Shown here: positions 9,384 to 18,217 of the stretch, piece after piece
Layout of the letters: every line of letters begins with the position of its first letter
How positions within the stretch are numbered: the first letter of the stretch is position 1
DNA from: Collinsella sp.
GTDB taxonomy: Bacteria; Actinomycetota; Coriobacteriia; Coriobacteriales; Coriobacteriaceae
Direction of reading: 5' to 3'
Length of the DNA: 36,090 bases
NCBI GenBank assembly: GCA_031294825.1
Contig: JAUMPM010000065.1
Location: 1-36,090 of the forward strand
Position numbers and translations under genes: made by a program
The notes under the pieces: generated by a model
What the model saw: the letters and a program-made list of their open reading frames with translations, nothing else
The model's database searches: none
Told to the model about the DNA's origin: nothing

Positions 9384-10291
9384 TACTGTTCCTCCAATGC
9401 TGAGGCTCCGCCGACGATCTCGTTAATCTCGGTCGTGATCGAAGCCTGGCGCACGCGACTATACGTGCGGGTAAGGGTCGAGATGATCGCGGTGGCGTTT
9501 TCCGTCGCGGAGTGCATGGCCTTGCGGCGTGCACCCTGCTCGGCAGCCGCCGAATCGATCAGGGCCTGGTAGATGACCGTCAGGATATAAGACGGCACAA
9601 GCTTGCCGAGAACATGCTCGGGAGAGGGCACGAACTCGAACGTGGACGAGATGCGCTTAGGGGCGTCGGTCTCGTTCTTACGCGGACCGTGGGCCATAGC
9701 GATCATCTCGGGGTCGAGCGGCAACAGATGCTCGACGCGAAGCTCCTGATCCACGCGGTTCTTGGCGTGGTGGTAGACAAGCTCGACACGGTCAAGCTCA
9801 CCGGCACGATACGCATCGCAGATATGAGAGGAGATCATGCGGGCCTGATTGAAATCGGGCTCAGAGGAGTTGCCCTCAAAGTGCATGACGACGTTTGCGC
9901 GGTCACGGAAATACGTGGCCGGTTTGCGCCCACACGCGATGATCTCGCACTCGATGCCGTCGTTCGCCCAAGAAGCGGCGAGCTTTTCGGCCGTGCGCTC
10001 CACCGTCGTATTGAAACCGCCGGCAAGGCCGCGGTCCGAGGCAATAACGACAATCAGGCCATGCTTGACGCTCTCATGCTTCTGCAGCATGGGATCGGTG
10101 CCCGAACAGGAGGCGTCGCCGGCGACCGTCAACATGACGTCGGTCAGCGCCTCCTTATAGGGCTCGGCCTGCTTGGAGCGATCGAGGGCACGACGAATCT
10201 TGGCCGTAGAGACCATCTCCATCGTGCGCGTGATCTGCTTGGTCGTGGTAACCGAGGAGATTCGCTTCTTAATGTCGCGAAGGTTGGCCAT
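9383..10291 (-). CDS. atpG: F1Fo ATP synthase subunit gamma
   Basis: Rotor shaft of F1, 302 aa. The N-terminal helix MANLRDIKKRISSVTTTKQITRTMEMV and the C-terminal helix (RKAMHSATENATAIISTLTRTYSRVRQASITTEINEIVGGASAL) are the conserved coiled coil that fills the alpha/beta hexamer; SDRGLAGGFN in the middle domain is also typical. It lies between atpA (5-nt gap) and atpD (1-nt overlap). Confidence 0.96.
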
Positions 10292-10296
10292 GGGGC

Positions 10297-11895
10297 TTAG
10301 TTCTCCTCTGATCCAGAAACATCCGAATGGTGCTTGGCCATGAACTGCTGCTTGAAGTCGCCGATGACGCGCAAGAGCTCAGCCTTGGTGTCATCATCGA
10401 TCTTCTTGGCGCGAACCTTGTCGAGCAGCGAGCCAAAGCCATTGTCCATGTACTCGATGAGCTCGGCACGGAAAGGCAGCACGTCGGCGATCTCCAGGTC
10501 ATCCAGGAAGCCCTCGTTGCCAGCGAACAGCGTAACGATCTGCTCGCCAACCTCAAACGGCTTGTAACGCGGCTGCTTCAGGAGCTCGGTCATGCGAGCA
10601 CCGTGGGTCAGCTGCTTCTGAGTAGCCTCGTCGAGGTCGGAGCCGAACTGCGTAAAGCCAGCGAGCTCCTGATAGGAAGCGAGGTCCAGACGGAGGTTGC
10701 CGGCGACCTGCTTCATGGCCTTGGTCTGCGCATCGCCACCGACGCGGGACACGGAGATACCCACGTCGACTGCCGGGCGCTGACCCTGGAAGAAGAGCTC
10801 GGACTGCAGGTAGATCTGACCATCGGTAATGGAAATGACGTTGGTCGGAATGTAGGCCGAGACGTCGCCGTCCTGGGTCTCGATGATCGGCAGTGCCGTC
10901 ATGGAGCCGTAACCGTTCTTCTTGGACATCTTGACGGCACGCTCGAGCAGACGAGAGTGCAGGTAGAAGATGTCGCCAGGATAGGCCTCGCGTCCGGGCG
11001 GACGATGCAGCGTCAGCGACATCTGACGGTAGGCCACAGCCTGCTTGGACAGGTCATCGTAGATGACGAGCACGTGGCCGCCGGGGTTGGTCTCGCTGGC
11101 GGGCTTGCCGTCCTCGCCGTTGTACATAAAGAACTCGCCAATAGCGGCACCGGCCATAGGCGCGATGTACTGCATAGGGGCGGAATCGGCAGCGGTGGCC
11201 GAAACGATGATGGTGTAGTCGAGCGCACCGTGCTGAGCGAGGGTCTCGCGGATGTTGGCAACCGTGGAGGCCTTCTGGCCGATGGCGACATAGATGCAGA
11301 CCATGCCCTTGCCGCGCTGGTTGAGGATAGCGTCGATGGCGATGGCGGTCTTACCGGTCTTACGGTCACCGATGATGAGCTCACGCTGACCGCGGCCAAT
11401 AGGCACCATGGAGTCGATAGCGAGCAGACCGGTCTGAACCGGCTCGCACACCGGGGTACGATCGATGACGCCGGGAGCCTTGAACTCGATGGGGCGACGG
11501 TGCGTAGCGACGATGTCGCCCAGGCCGTCGATGGGCTGGCCGAGCGGATTGACGACGCGGCCGAGCATGGCACGGCTCACGGGAATATCCATAACGCGGC
11601 CAGTGGTGCGGCACTCGTCGCCTTCCTTGATGGAGTCGACGGCACCGAACAGAACGGCGCCGACCTCGTCACGGTCAAGGTTCTGGGCAAGGCCGAAGAC
11701 GGTCTCACCGGTATCGGAGCTCTTGAACTCCAGAAGCTCGCCTGCCATGGCGCTCTTGAGGCCGGAGACGCGCGCGATGCCGTCGCCTACCTCGTCGACC
11801 GTTGAAACCTCATGCGTATCGACCGTCGCGGAGAGGCTCGTGAGCTGCTCCTGCAGTTTCTTGGCGATATCCTGGGCATTGAGGGTTTCGGACAT
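10297..11895 (-). CDS. atpA: F1Fo ATP synthase subunit alpha
   Basis: Non-catalytic nucleotide-binding subunit of F1, 532 aa. P-loop GDRKTGKT at about 176-183; signature PAVDVGISVSRVGG also seen. The C terminus is about 20 residues longer than the E. coli protein, mostly charged (AKHHSDVSGSEEN). The ATG shares a base with the atpH stop (TAATG). Confidence 0.97.
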   Translation of the reverse strand: MSETLNAQDIAKKLQEQLTSLSATVDTHEVSTVDEVGDGIARVSGLKSAMAGELLEFKSSDTGETVFGLAQNLDRDEVGAVLFGAVDSIKEGDECRTTGRVMDIPVSRAMLGRVVNPLGQPIDGLGDIVATHRRPIEFKAPGVIDRTPVCEPVQTGLLAIDSMVPIGRGQRELIIGDRKTGKTAIAIDAILNQRGKGMVCIYVAIGQKASTVANIRETLAQHGALDYTIIVSATAADSAPMQYIAPMAGAAIGEFFMYNGEDGKPASETNPGGHVLVIYDDLSKQAVAYRQMSLTLHRPPGREAYPGDIFYLHSRLLERAVKMSKKNGYGSMTALPIIETQDGDVSAYIPTNVISITDGQIYLQSELFFQGQRPAVDVGISVSRVGGDAQTKAMKQVAGNLRLDLASYQELAGFTQFGSDLDEATQKQLTHGARMTELLKQPRYKPFEVGEQIVTLFAGNEGFLDDLEIADVLPFRAELIEYMDNGFGSLLDKVRAKKIDDDTKAELLRVIGDFKQQFMAKHHSDVSGSEEN

Positions 11896-12371
11896 TAGGC
11901 TTCACCTCCGTACGAATTAGCAGAGTTTGCGAGGGTCTCCTGCGCGATGCGCAGCTGCGTCTTGACGGAAATGTCACGACGCTCGCCGCGGGCCTCGAGC
12001 ACCAGGCCGCCCACGATAGACGGGTCGACCTGCTCGATAAGGAATACCTTGCGGCCGAAGTCCTGCTCGCATTTCTTAGTGATGGTTTGACGCAGCTCGT
12101 CGTCGAGCGGGATCGCCGTGGTGACGGTCACGCCCACTACATCCTCGTCTTCCTCGGCAACATACTTAAAGGCAGCTGCCACCTTGGGAAGAAGGTCGAG
12201 CTGGTCGCGCTTGGACATGGTGTCGAGCACGGCGATGATCTCGGGGCTGGCGCTAGCCAGACGCTCGATCATCTCGAGGTCCTCGAACACATGGTTCTCG
12301 GCCTTAGCGGCTTCCAGAAGGGAGCGCGCGTAGGTCTCGAGCACCTTGTCCTGATAGCGGCTAGTCGGCAT
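11895..12371 (-). CDS. atpH: F1Fo ATP synthase subunit delta
   Basis: Peripheral-stalk subunit that joins b to the top of F1. At 158 aa it is somewhat shorter than the usual 175-180. The N-terminal helical part (YARSLLEAA) and the C-terminal signature region (LIEQVDPSIVGGLVLEARGERRDISVKTQL) are clear. The start overlaps the end of atpF by 11 nt. Confidence 0.93.
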   Translation of the reverse strand: MPTSRYQDKVLETYARSLLEAAKAENHVFEDLEMIERLASASPEIIAVLDTMSKRDQLDLLPKVAAAFKYVAEEDEDVVGVTVTTAIPLDDELRQTITKKCEQDFGRKVFLIEQVDPSIVGGLVLEARGERRDISVKTQLRIAQETLANSANSYGGEA

Positions 12372-12963
12372 TCAGGCTACCTGCTTCCTGGATGTAGCGC
12401 TCGATGAGCTTCTTCTGCTCGGCATCGTCCTCGAGTGCCTCGCCCACGATCTTGGTGGCGACGGCAACGGACAGGTCGGCGATGGAGCTCGCGGCACCGG
12501 CGTAGATGGACTTGCGCTCGTCCTCGACGGTCGTATGGGCCTTGGCGATGATCTCCTCGGCCTCCTTGTGAGCAGCCTCGATGATACGAGCGCGCTCGGA
12601 CTCGGCGTCCTTACGGGCCTCGAGAACGATGTCGGCAGCCTGACGACGGGCGTCGGTGACGATCGAGTCGGACTCAGCGCGCTTGGCGATAGCCTCCTGC
12701 TTGGTCTTCTCGGCCTCGTCGAGGCTCTCCTCGATCTTCTTGCCGCGCTCCTCCATGGTTTTCATGATGCCCGGCAGGGCGACCTTGGCCAGCACGATCC
12801 AGATAATCAGGAAGGCGATAAGCGCCGGGATGAACTCCGCCATCTTAGGGATGAGGATGTCCGCACCGGCAGCGCCGTCCTCAGCGAACGCGGAAACCGG
12901 CATGAGCAGCGCGGCCGCGGACGCGGAGAGTGCGATCGCGCTCTTCTGGGATGAAAGATTCAT
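12361..12963 (-). CDS. atpF: F1Fo ATP synthase subunit b with signal-peptide-like N terminus
   Basis: Peripheral-stalk b subunit, 200 aa. Layout: a signal-peptide-like start (1-27: basic, then hydrophobic Ala/Leu stretch, then the AFA cleavage-type site), a short extracytoplasmic linker, one membrane helix (about 42-64, FIPALIAFLIIWIVLAKVALPG), and a long charged helix (about 68-160) for dimerisation and delta binding. b subunits are normally N-out with a single anchor, so a cleaved leader is topologically sensible but most bacterial b subunits lack it. Ribosome site GGAG is 9 nt upstream of ATG 12963; atpE ends 15 nt before. Confidence 0.94.
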   Translation of the reverse strand: MNLSSQKSAIALSASAAALLMPVSAFAEDGAAGADILIPKMAEFIPALIAFLIIWIVLAKVALPGIMKTMEERGKKIEESLDEAEKTKQEAIAKRAESDSIVTDARRQAADIVLEARKDAESERARIIEAAHKEAEEIIAKAHTTVEDERKSIYAGAASSIADLSVAVATKIVGEALEDDAEQKKLIERYIQEAGSLNAD

Positions 12964-12978
12964 ACTTGACGCTCCGTG

Positions 12979-13173
12979 CTATTTAACGATCAGCGCGACA
13001 ACGAAGCCGATCAGAGCCAGAGCCTCGCCGAAGGCGGAGCCCATGATGAAGACGGTGAACACGCGGCCCTGGACCTCAGGCTGACGGGCCATAGCACCCG
13101 TAGCACCCAGAGCAGACAGGCCGATAGCAAGACCAGCGCCGATAACACCGAGACCGTAACCGATAACTCCCAC
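12979..13173 (-). CDS. atpE: F1Fo ATP synthase subunit c
   Basis: Membrane rotor-ring subunit, only 64 aa (usual 70-85): two helices joined by the polar RQPE loop (30-33). The ion-binding carboxylate is Glu50 (GEALALIG). The residue after it is Ala rather than Ser/Thr, and no Gln is seen at the helix-1 sodium-site position, so proton coupling is more likely; this is inference. The start is GTG at 13173 with an excellent AAAGGAGG 4 nt upstream. The first helix begins within a few residues of the start, explaining the short length. A 124-nt leader with two hairpins separates it from atpB. Confidence 0.94.
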   Translation of the reverse strand: MGVIGYGLGVIGAGLAIGLSALGATGAMARQPEVQGRVFTVFIMGSAFGEALALIGFVVALIVK

Positions 13174-13297
13174 GATTCCTCCTTTGTCGTGCGTGTCTTA
13201 TTTCACGCAGGATAACCTTTTTATAACTGCCGGACTCCATGGGTACGGGCACCGGCGGTTTAACGAATTGCCTTACCTTTAAGGCGCGAACGGAAGA
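13174..13297 (-). other. atpB-atpE intergenic leader with hairpins
   Basis: The longest gap inside the operon. On the minus strand it contains an imperfect stem near 13222-13258 (GCCGG/CCGGC with flanking AAC/GTT) and a perfect TGCGTG/CACGCA hairpin (13190-13209) just before the AAAGGAGG of atpE. Such leaders often protect or promote translation of the c subunit, needed in about ten copies. No gene is seen in it. Confidence 0.45.
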
Positions 13298-14101
13298 CTA
13301 CTCCTCCTCCGCGACCTCCTCTGCCTCGGAGACATACACGGCGGTAAGAACCGTAAAGACGTAAGCCTGGATGGCGCCGACCACAAGCTCGATCGCATAG
13401 ATCAGGATGAGGATGGCAAGCCAGGCAAGCGAAGGCAGGGCGCCGACGGCGTGGGCCGCGGAAACCTGCTGAAGCAGCGGCTGCATGAACATGCTCGCCA
13501 TAATGGCGAACGAGCCCATGACCACGTGTCCTGCGAACATGTTGCAGAACAGACGGACGGCGAGCGTGATGAGGCGCAGGAAGGTCGAGAAAAGCTCGAC
13601 GACCCACACAAGCACGTTCATCGGGAAGCTCACGCCCTGCGGGGCGAGGCTCTTGATGTAGCCGATCACGCCGTGAGCCTTGCATCCGTAGTAGATGAAG
13701 TACACAAAGGCGAAGATGGCGAGCGCGGCGGTGGAGCCGATTGCGCCGGTGCCGGGCTTCATTCCCGGGATCAGGCCGATCATGTTGTTGATCAGGATGA
13801 ACAGGAAAAGCGAGCACAGGAACGGGAAGTGCTTCTTCCAGTTCTCACCCACGACGCCCTTTCCGATATCGTTCTCGACGTACTCGATGATGTACTCGAA
13901 ACCGTTGACGAAGAAGCCCTTGGGAACCAGGGTCTGCTTCTTCTTGAACACGGCCAGGACGATCAGGAGCACGATCGTGGAGACGATCAGCCAAAACGAG
14001 TACTGCGTGATGCCGCAGCTCAGATCGCCCACGACAGGGGTGGAGCTGAACTCGCTGACCAGATGATTAATCTCATCAGGCAGCTTTTCAAAAATTTCCA
14101 C
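13298..14101 (-). CDS. atpB: F1Fo ATP synthase subunit a
   Basis: Stator ion channel of Fo, 267 aa, with five to six membrane helices. The essential arginine is Arg183 in LAVRLFCNMFAGH; the last helices carry AIELVVGAIQAYVFTVLTAVY. GTG start at 14101 with AAAGG just upstream, three nt after the stop of the atpI-like gene. The C terminus is acidic (SEAEEVAEEE). Confidence 0.96.
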   Translation of the reverse strand: MEIFEKLPDEINHLVSEFSSTPVVGDLSCGITQYSFWLIVSTIVLLIVLAVFKKKQTLVPKGFFVNGFEYIIEYVENDIGKGVVGENWKKHFPFLCSLFLFILINNMIGLIPGMKPGTGAIGSTAALAIFAFVYFIYYGCKAHGVIGYIKSLAPQGVSFPMNVLVWVVELFSTFLRLITLAVRLFCNMFAGHVVMGSFAIMASMFMQPLLQQVSAAHAVGALPSLAWLAILILIYAIELVVGAIQAYVFTVLTAVYVSEAEEVAEEE

Positions 14102-14104
14102 GAC

Positions 14105-14416
14105 TTACCTTTCGACCTCATGAGGATCTCGCAGCGCCTTGGCGACGCGAACCGTGCAGGCGGCCATAAAGGCCACGAAGCCGATCGCCTCGCCCAGGAG
14201 GAACATGCGAAATGCCTCTCCGAACAACACAAACACAACCAAGGTAAAGACGAGCAGGGCGATTGCCGAGACCGCCAGGCTCACCATACCCTTGAGCATG
14301 TCCGCATTCTGTTTATCGTCAAGAACCGGCTTGAGCGTAAAGACAAAGGGAAGGAAGGCAATTGCGCCCGCGATGGCGCCTGCAACGATAGCGAGCAGAT
14401 CGGCTATCTGAAACAC
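14105..14416 (-). CDS. Small membrane protein at the atpI position
   Basis: First gene of the ATP synthase operon; 103 aa with about three membrane helices (about 5-27, 44-66 and 70-92). Sequence similarity to AtpI is not strong by eye, so the call rests on position and topology; AtpI proteins help assemble the c ring. I start it at GTG 14416 because GTGAGG lies 6 nt upstream and because a TTG at 14491 would fall inside the likely promoter. It ends 3 nt before atpB. Confidence 0.65.
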   Translation of the reverse strand: MFQIADLLAIVAGAIAGAIAFLPFVFTLKPVLDDKQNADMLKGMVSLAVSAIALLVFTLVVFVLFGEAFRMFLLGEAIGFVAFMAACTVRVAKALRDPHEVER

Positions 14417-14477
14417 TGGCGTCCTCACTTTCCTTTTTAACGCTTCACAGAACAGTTCCCGCCAAACATTGGTGACT

Positions 14478-14505
14478 ATTGTACGAGCCAATCGCTAAAG
14501 TACAA
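14478..14505 (-). promoter_or_regulatory. Putative promoter of the ATP synthase operon
   Basis: Minus strand: TTGTAC (14500-14505), 16-nt spacer, TACAAT (14478-14483), a five-of-six match to the -10 consensus. It would give a leader of about 50 nt to the first operon gene and lies in the only sizeable gap upstream of it. Confidence 0.55.
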
Positions 14506-14620
14506 CCGAAAAAGCATCGGTTAATACGCACCTGTTCGTTTTCTTAAGACCTTCTTTATGCCGCAGGTACGGTAATACGTTTTTCTCGAACCCTGCAGGG
14601 CAAAACGTCCGTTAACAGGA

Positions 14621-14655
14621 GTGCGCGCGGTCGCCTTTTGTTCGTCCGCGCGCAC
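14621..14655 (-). terminator. Hairpin after upp, possible terminator
   Basis: Perfect 10-bp stem GTGCGCGCGG/CCGCGCGCAC with a 15-nt loop, 42 nt after the upp stop. There is no good T tract on the minus strand, so it may be a transcript-end stabiliser or a Rho-type end. A CCCTGCAGGG palindrome follows at 14591-14600. Confidence 0.45.
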
Positions 14656-14697
14656 CGTTTCTTCGTATTTGCAGCCGCGGCCGTCTTAGCCCAGCGA

Positions 14698-15345
14698 CTA
14701 GAGCGTGCCGTAGATGCGGTCGCCGGCGTCGCCCAGGCCGGGAACGATGTAGGCAGCCTCGTTGAGATGGTCGTCGATGGCGCAGGTATAGATATGCACA
14801 TCAGGGTCCTTCTCAGCCAGCGACTTGAGGCCCTCGGGGGCCGCGACGATGCACAGCATGCGGATGTCCTTGACACCGCGCTCGCGCAGGTAGCTAATGG
14901 CCATCTCGGCCGAACCGCCCGTGGCGAGCATGGGGTCGACGACCAGGCAGATGCGCTGGTCGATATCCTTGGGCATCTTGCAGTAATACTCGTGCGGCTC
15001 GTGGGTGACCTCGTCGCGCTCCATGCCGATGTGGCCCACGCGAGCGGAGGGCACCAGGTCGAGGATGCCGTCGACCATGCCAAGGCCCGCACGCAGGATG
15101 GGCACGATGGCGAGTTTCTTGCCGGCAAGCTGCTTAAACGTGGCAGTGGCGATGGGGGTCTCGACCTCGACGTCTTCCATGGGCAGGTCGCGCATGGCCT
15201 CGTAGCCGTCAAAAAGTGCGAGCTCGCGCACGAGCTGGCGGAACTGGTTGGTGCCGGTGCTCTTGTCGCGCAGGATCGACAGCTTGTGCTGGACGAGCGG
15301 ATGGTCGACAAGCGTCACACGGGACGTATCGTAGGTGACGGTCAT
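14698..15345 (-). CDS. upp: Uracil phosphoribosyltransferase
   Basis: Salvages uracil to UMP with PRPP; cytoplasmic. 215 aa, near the family 208-210. The PRPP-binding motif VVDPMLATGGSA is at about 135-146, and the uracil-binding end is YIVPGLGDAGDRIYGT. AAAGGGG lies upstream of ATG 15345. upp directly upstream of the atp operon is also found in Bacillus. It has its own 122-nt upstream gap after glpK, so it may be transcribed separately. Confidence 0.95.
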   Translation of the reverse strand: MTVTYDTSRVTLVDHPLVQHKLSILRDKSTGTNQFRQLVRELALFDGYEAMRDLPMEDVEVETPIATATFKQLAGKKLAIVPILRAGLGMVDGILDLVPSARVGHIGMERDEVTHEPHEYYCKMPKDIDQRICLVVDPMLATGGSAEMAISYLRERGVKDIRMLCIVAAPEGLKSLAEKDPDVHIYTCAIDDHLNEAAYIVPGLGDAGDRIYGTL

Positions 15346-15467
15346 GGGTTGATGCCCCTTTCATTGCGGCCGGAAGATGGCCTTGCTGACAAGGCGCATG
15401 GCGACGTTGTTGCCGCGCGCCGTGCATAAGTTTAACGGTTTGTTGTATCGAGCAGCTCGTCGCAACC

Positions 15468-17009
15468 CTACTGAGCGGTGTTGAGCGAACGCTTGACGGC
15501 ATCACGCCAACCAGCGAGGTTGCTCTCACGGCGCTCGGCGGACATGTGAGGATGGAAGACTTTGACGATCTGAGCGTTTTGCTCCAGCTCCTCCAAATCC
15601 TCCCAATAGCCGACGGCAAGGCCTGCCAAGTACGCGGCGCCGATCGCCGTGGTCTCCACCGTCTCGCACTGCAGCACGGGGATATCCAGCAGATCGGCCT
15701 GGAATTGCATGATGAACTCGTTGCGCGAGGCACCGCCATCGACGGACAGGCGCTCAATCGAAAGTCCCACGTCCTGCTCCATGGCTCGTAGCACGTCATA
15801 ACTCTGGTAGGCCATGGACTCGCAAGCCGCACGCACAATGGTCGCGCGACTCGAGGCACCGGTCAGGCCGCACACGATACCGCGAGCATGCGGGTCCCAC
15901 CAGGGAGCGCCCAGGCCTGCGAAGGCGGGGACGAAGTAGCAGCCCTCGTTGTCGTTAATCGAAGTGGCGAGTTGCGCGGACTCACTCACGCTCGAGATGA
16001 TGCCCATGTTGTTGCGCAGCCAGTTCATGGTTGAGCCGGCGGCAAAGATAGAACCCTCGAGCGCATAGCTGATTTTGCCGTCCGCGGCGATACCGATCGT
16101 GGAGACCAAACCGTTCTTGGATTCGACGATCTCGTCGCCGGTGTTCATGAGCATAAAGCAACCCGTGCCATAGGTGTTTTTGGTCTGGCCAGGATGGAAG
16201 CAGCAGTGGCCGAACAGCGACGCCTGCTGGTCGCCCGCCACGCCCATGATGGGTGGCATGTTGGTCATGATGTCGCTCGCGACGCGGCCGTAGTCGCCCG
16301 AGCTCCAACGAACCTCGGGCATCATGGAACGCGGGACGTCGAAAAGTGCCAGCAGATCGTCGTCCCAATCGAGCGTATGGATATTGAAGAGCGCGGTGCG
16401 GCTGGCATTGGTGTAGTCGGTGGCAAAGACCTGACCGCCGGTGAGGTTGTAGATGAGCCAGGTGTCGATGGTGCCGAACATGAGGTCGCCCGCCGCCGCG
16501 CTCTCACGCGCACCATCGACGTTGTCGAGGATCCACTGCACCTTGGAAGCCGAGAAATACGGGTCAAGCGTAAGTCCCGTGCGGGAGCGCACCAGCTCCT
16601 CGCAACCCTGTTCAACCAACGCGTCGATCGCCGGCGCGGTACGACGGCACTGCCATACGATGGCGTTATAGATGGGCTGGCCGCTCACGCGGTCCCAGAC
16701 CACCGTGGTCTCGCGCTGGTTGGAGATGCCGATGGCGGCGATGCGATCGAAATGGATGCCGCTCTTAAACTGAACCTCCATCATCACGCCGATCTGGCTG
16801 GCAAGCACCTCCGTGGGATCCTGCTCCACCCAGCCGGGGCGCGGGAAGCTGGTTTTGACGCTACGACGCGCCTGGGCAACGATGCAGCCGTATTCGTCGA
16901 CAATGGCCGCGAGTACCGAGGTAGTGCCGCAGTCGAGCGCCATGATGTAGGAACCGCCAAAGTTAAACGAGGCATCTTCCATGCCCAGGCTGCCCAGATT
17001 CAACGACAT
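15468..17009 (-). CDS. glpK: Glycerol kinase
   Basis: FGGY-family kinase that makes glycerol 3-phosphate from glycerol and ATP. 513 aa. N-terminal ATP loop MALDCGTTSVLAAI at about 23-36; GISNQRETTVVWD and WQCRRT are the glycerol-site segments; FVPAFAGLGAPWWDP and LSVDGGASRNEFIMQFQADLL are family signatures. It starts with a 22-residue extension before the canonical beginning; AAGGGTG lies just ahead of ATG 17009, and Met23 is an alternative start. It follows tsaC by 13 nt. No glpF or glpD is in the window. Confidence 0.94.
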   Translation of the reverse strand: MSLNLGSLGMEDASFNFGGSYIMALDCGTTSVLAAIVDEYGCIVAQARRSVKTSFPRPGWVEQDPTEVLASQIGVMMEVQFKSGIHFDRIAAIGISNQRETTVVWDRVSGQPIYNAIVWQCRRTAPAIDALVEQGCEELVRSRTGLTLDPYFSASKVQWILDNVDGARESAAAGDLMFGTIDTWLIYNLTGGQVFATDYTNASRTALFNIHTLDWDDDLLALFDVPRSMMPEVRWSSGDYGRVASDIMTNMPPIMGVAGDQQASLFGHCCFHPGQTKNTYGTGCFMLMNTGDEIVESKNGLVSTIGIAADGKISYALEGSIFAAGSTMNWLRNNMGIISSVSESAQLATSINDNEGCYFVPAFAGLGAPWWDPHARGIVCGLTGASSRATIVRAACESMAYQSYDVLRAMEQDVGLSIERLSVDGGASRNEFIMQFQADLLDIPVLQCETVETTAIGAAYLAGLAVGYWEDLEELEQNAQIVKVFHPHMSAERRESNLAGWRDAVKRSLNTAQ

Positions 17010-17022
17010 CGCTTACACCCTT

Positions 17023-17766
17023 CTATTGCATCGGGTCGGACAGGACCCGCTCGATCTCTGATGCGGGAAGTGCGCCTTGGCGCAGGATCTGGAGCCCGCC
17101 GTGCTGGAACGACACGATGGTCGAGGCGTCGCGACACGGGGTCTCACCGGCGTCGACGGCAACATCGACCCCCTCCAGGATGCGACCCTCGACGGCGGCA
17201 AAGCTTGCCGGCGAAGGCGCGCCGTGCGTGTTGGCGCTCGTGCAGGCAAGGGGACTGCCGCAGGCGCGGATGAGCGCTTGGACCACGGGAGAGGCCGAAG
17301 CGCGCAGGGCCACGGTGTCGTCGGCAGCGCGCATAAAGGTCGGCACGCAGGGGGCTGCCTTGACCACGATAGTCAGGGCTCCCGGCCAGCATCGTCGCGC
17401 GAGTACGCGGGCATCTTCCGGGATATCCACGCCATAGCGGTCGAGTGCTTCGACGCCATCGACCAGCCAAGCGACGGTTTGCGTGAGCTCACGTTGCTTG
17501 AGAGTGAAGATACGGCGATAGCCGGTGCCGAGCGCAGGAACTGCGGCGCCATTGACGGCAGCCTGCGGATCGCGCGGCCACGATGGGAATTCGCTTGTAT
17601 CTTGGGGCACGGCGTCCGAGAAGGCGTTGACTGCCACGGCGACACCGTAGACGGTCTCGGTCGGAATCAAGGCCAGGCCGCCGCGGCCGAGCACCTCGGC
17701 CGTGCGCTCGACGGCAAGCCGATGCGGCTCGCGCGTTCCCTCGTATACCCGATAGACCGTCTGCAT
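17023..17766 (-). CDS. tsaC: L-threonylcarbamoyladenylate synthase (YrdC/Sua5)
   Basis: Makes threonylcarbamoyl-AMP from threonine, bicarbonate and ATP for the t6A37 modification of tRNA. 247 aa; one YrdC domain with PTETVYG (35-41), KQR (90-92) and SAN (177-179) motifs. The segment between PTETVYG and KQR is about 30 residues longer than in E. coli TsaC (VNAFSDAVPQDTSEFPSW and onward). No C-terminal Sua5 domain. Starts at ATG 17766; the 148-nt gap upstream holds no gene and no clear promoter. Confidence 0.9.
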   Translation of the reverse strand: MQTVYRVYEGTREPHRLAVERTAEVLGRGGLALIPTETVYGVAVAVNAFSDAVPQDTSEFPSWPRDPQAAVNGAAVPALGTGYRRIFTLKQRELTQTVAWLVDGVEALDRYGVDIPEDARVLARRCWPGALTIVVKAAPCVPTFMRAADDTVALRASASPVVQALIRACGSPLACTSANTHGAPSPASFAAVEGRILEGVDVAVDAGETPCRDASTIVSFQHGGLQILRQGALPASEIERVLSDPMQ

Positions 17767-17914
17767 GTGTATGCCAGCCCCTTACGCTCCGGTGCAAGTT
17801 TGTTTACTGTGGGGCATTCTCGCACGAAACATTCAACCTATTTGCCCAGAGCGCATGTTGGTTTGGTGAGCGGCTCTAGTAGTCGGTGAAAGTGAGGGGG
17901 TTAATTGAAGATTT

Positions 17915-18217
17915 TTAGCGCGCAAGCGTAACGGTACGATCGGGAAACTCGATGCTTGCAACCAGTTTTCCGCCGAGGCTCTCTGCGTACCTGCTCAGCG
18001 TGTCGAGCCTCATCGAACCCAACTCCCCACGCTCGAGCTCGGATACACGTTTTTGAGAAACGCCCATCGACTGGGCGACCGACGCCTGTGTTAGATCTTT
18101 TAACCTGCGAATCTGAGCAAGCTTATAGGCTTCGATACGATCGCGAGTCCTCTCCTGCTCGGCGGTAATGGAGTCGCGTGTTATCCCGCGAGATTCCATA
18201 TACTCATGCAGTTCCAT
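17915..18217 (-). CDS. Xre-family antitoxin (HigA-like)
   Basis: 100-aa protein with an HTH of the Xre/Cro type at about 42-80 (LTQASVAQSMGVSQKRVSELERG). It follows, and overlaps by 14 nt, a RelE/HigB-like toxin gene; toxin-first order is typical of HigBA-type type II modules. AAGGAGG sits inside the last codons of the toxin gene, 10 nt before ATG 18217, giving strong separate translation. It probably binds the toxin and the palindrome at the operon promoter. Confidence 0.85.
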   Translation of the reverse strand: MELHEYMESRGITRDSITAEQERTRDRIEAYKLAQIRRLKDLTQASVAQSMGVSQKRVSELERGELGSMRLDTLSRYAESLGGKLVASIEFPDRTVTLAR

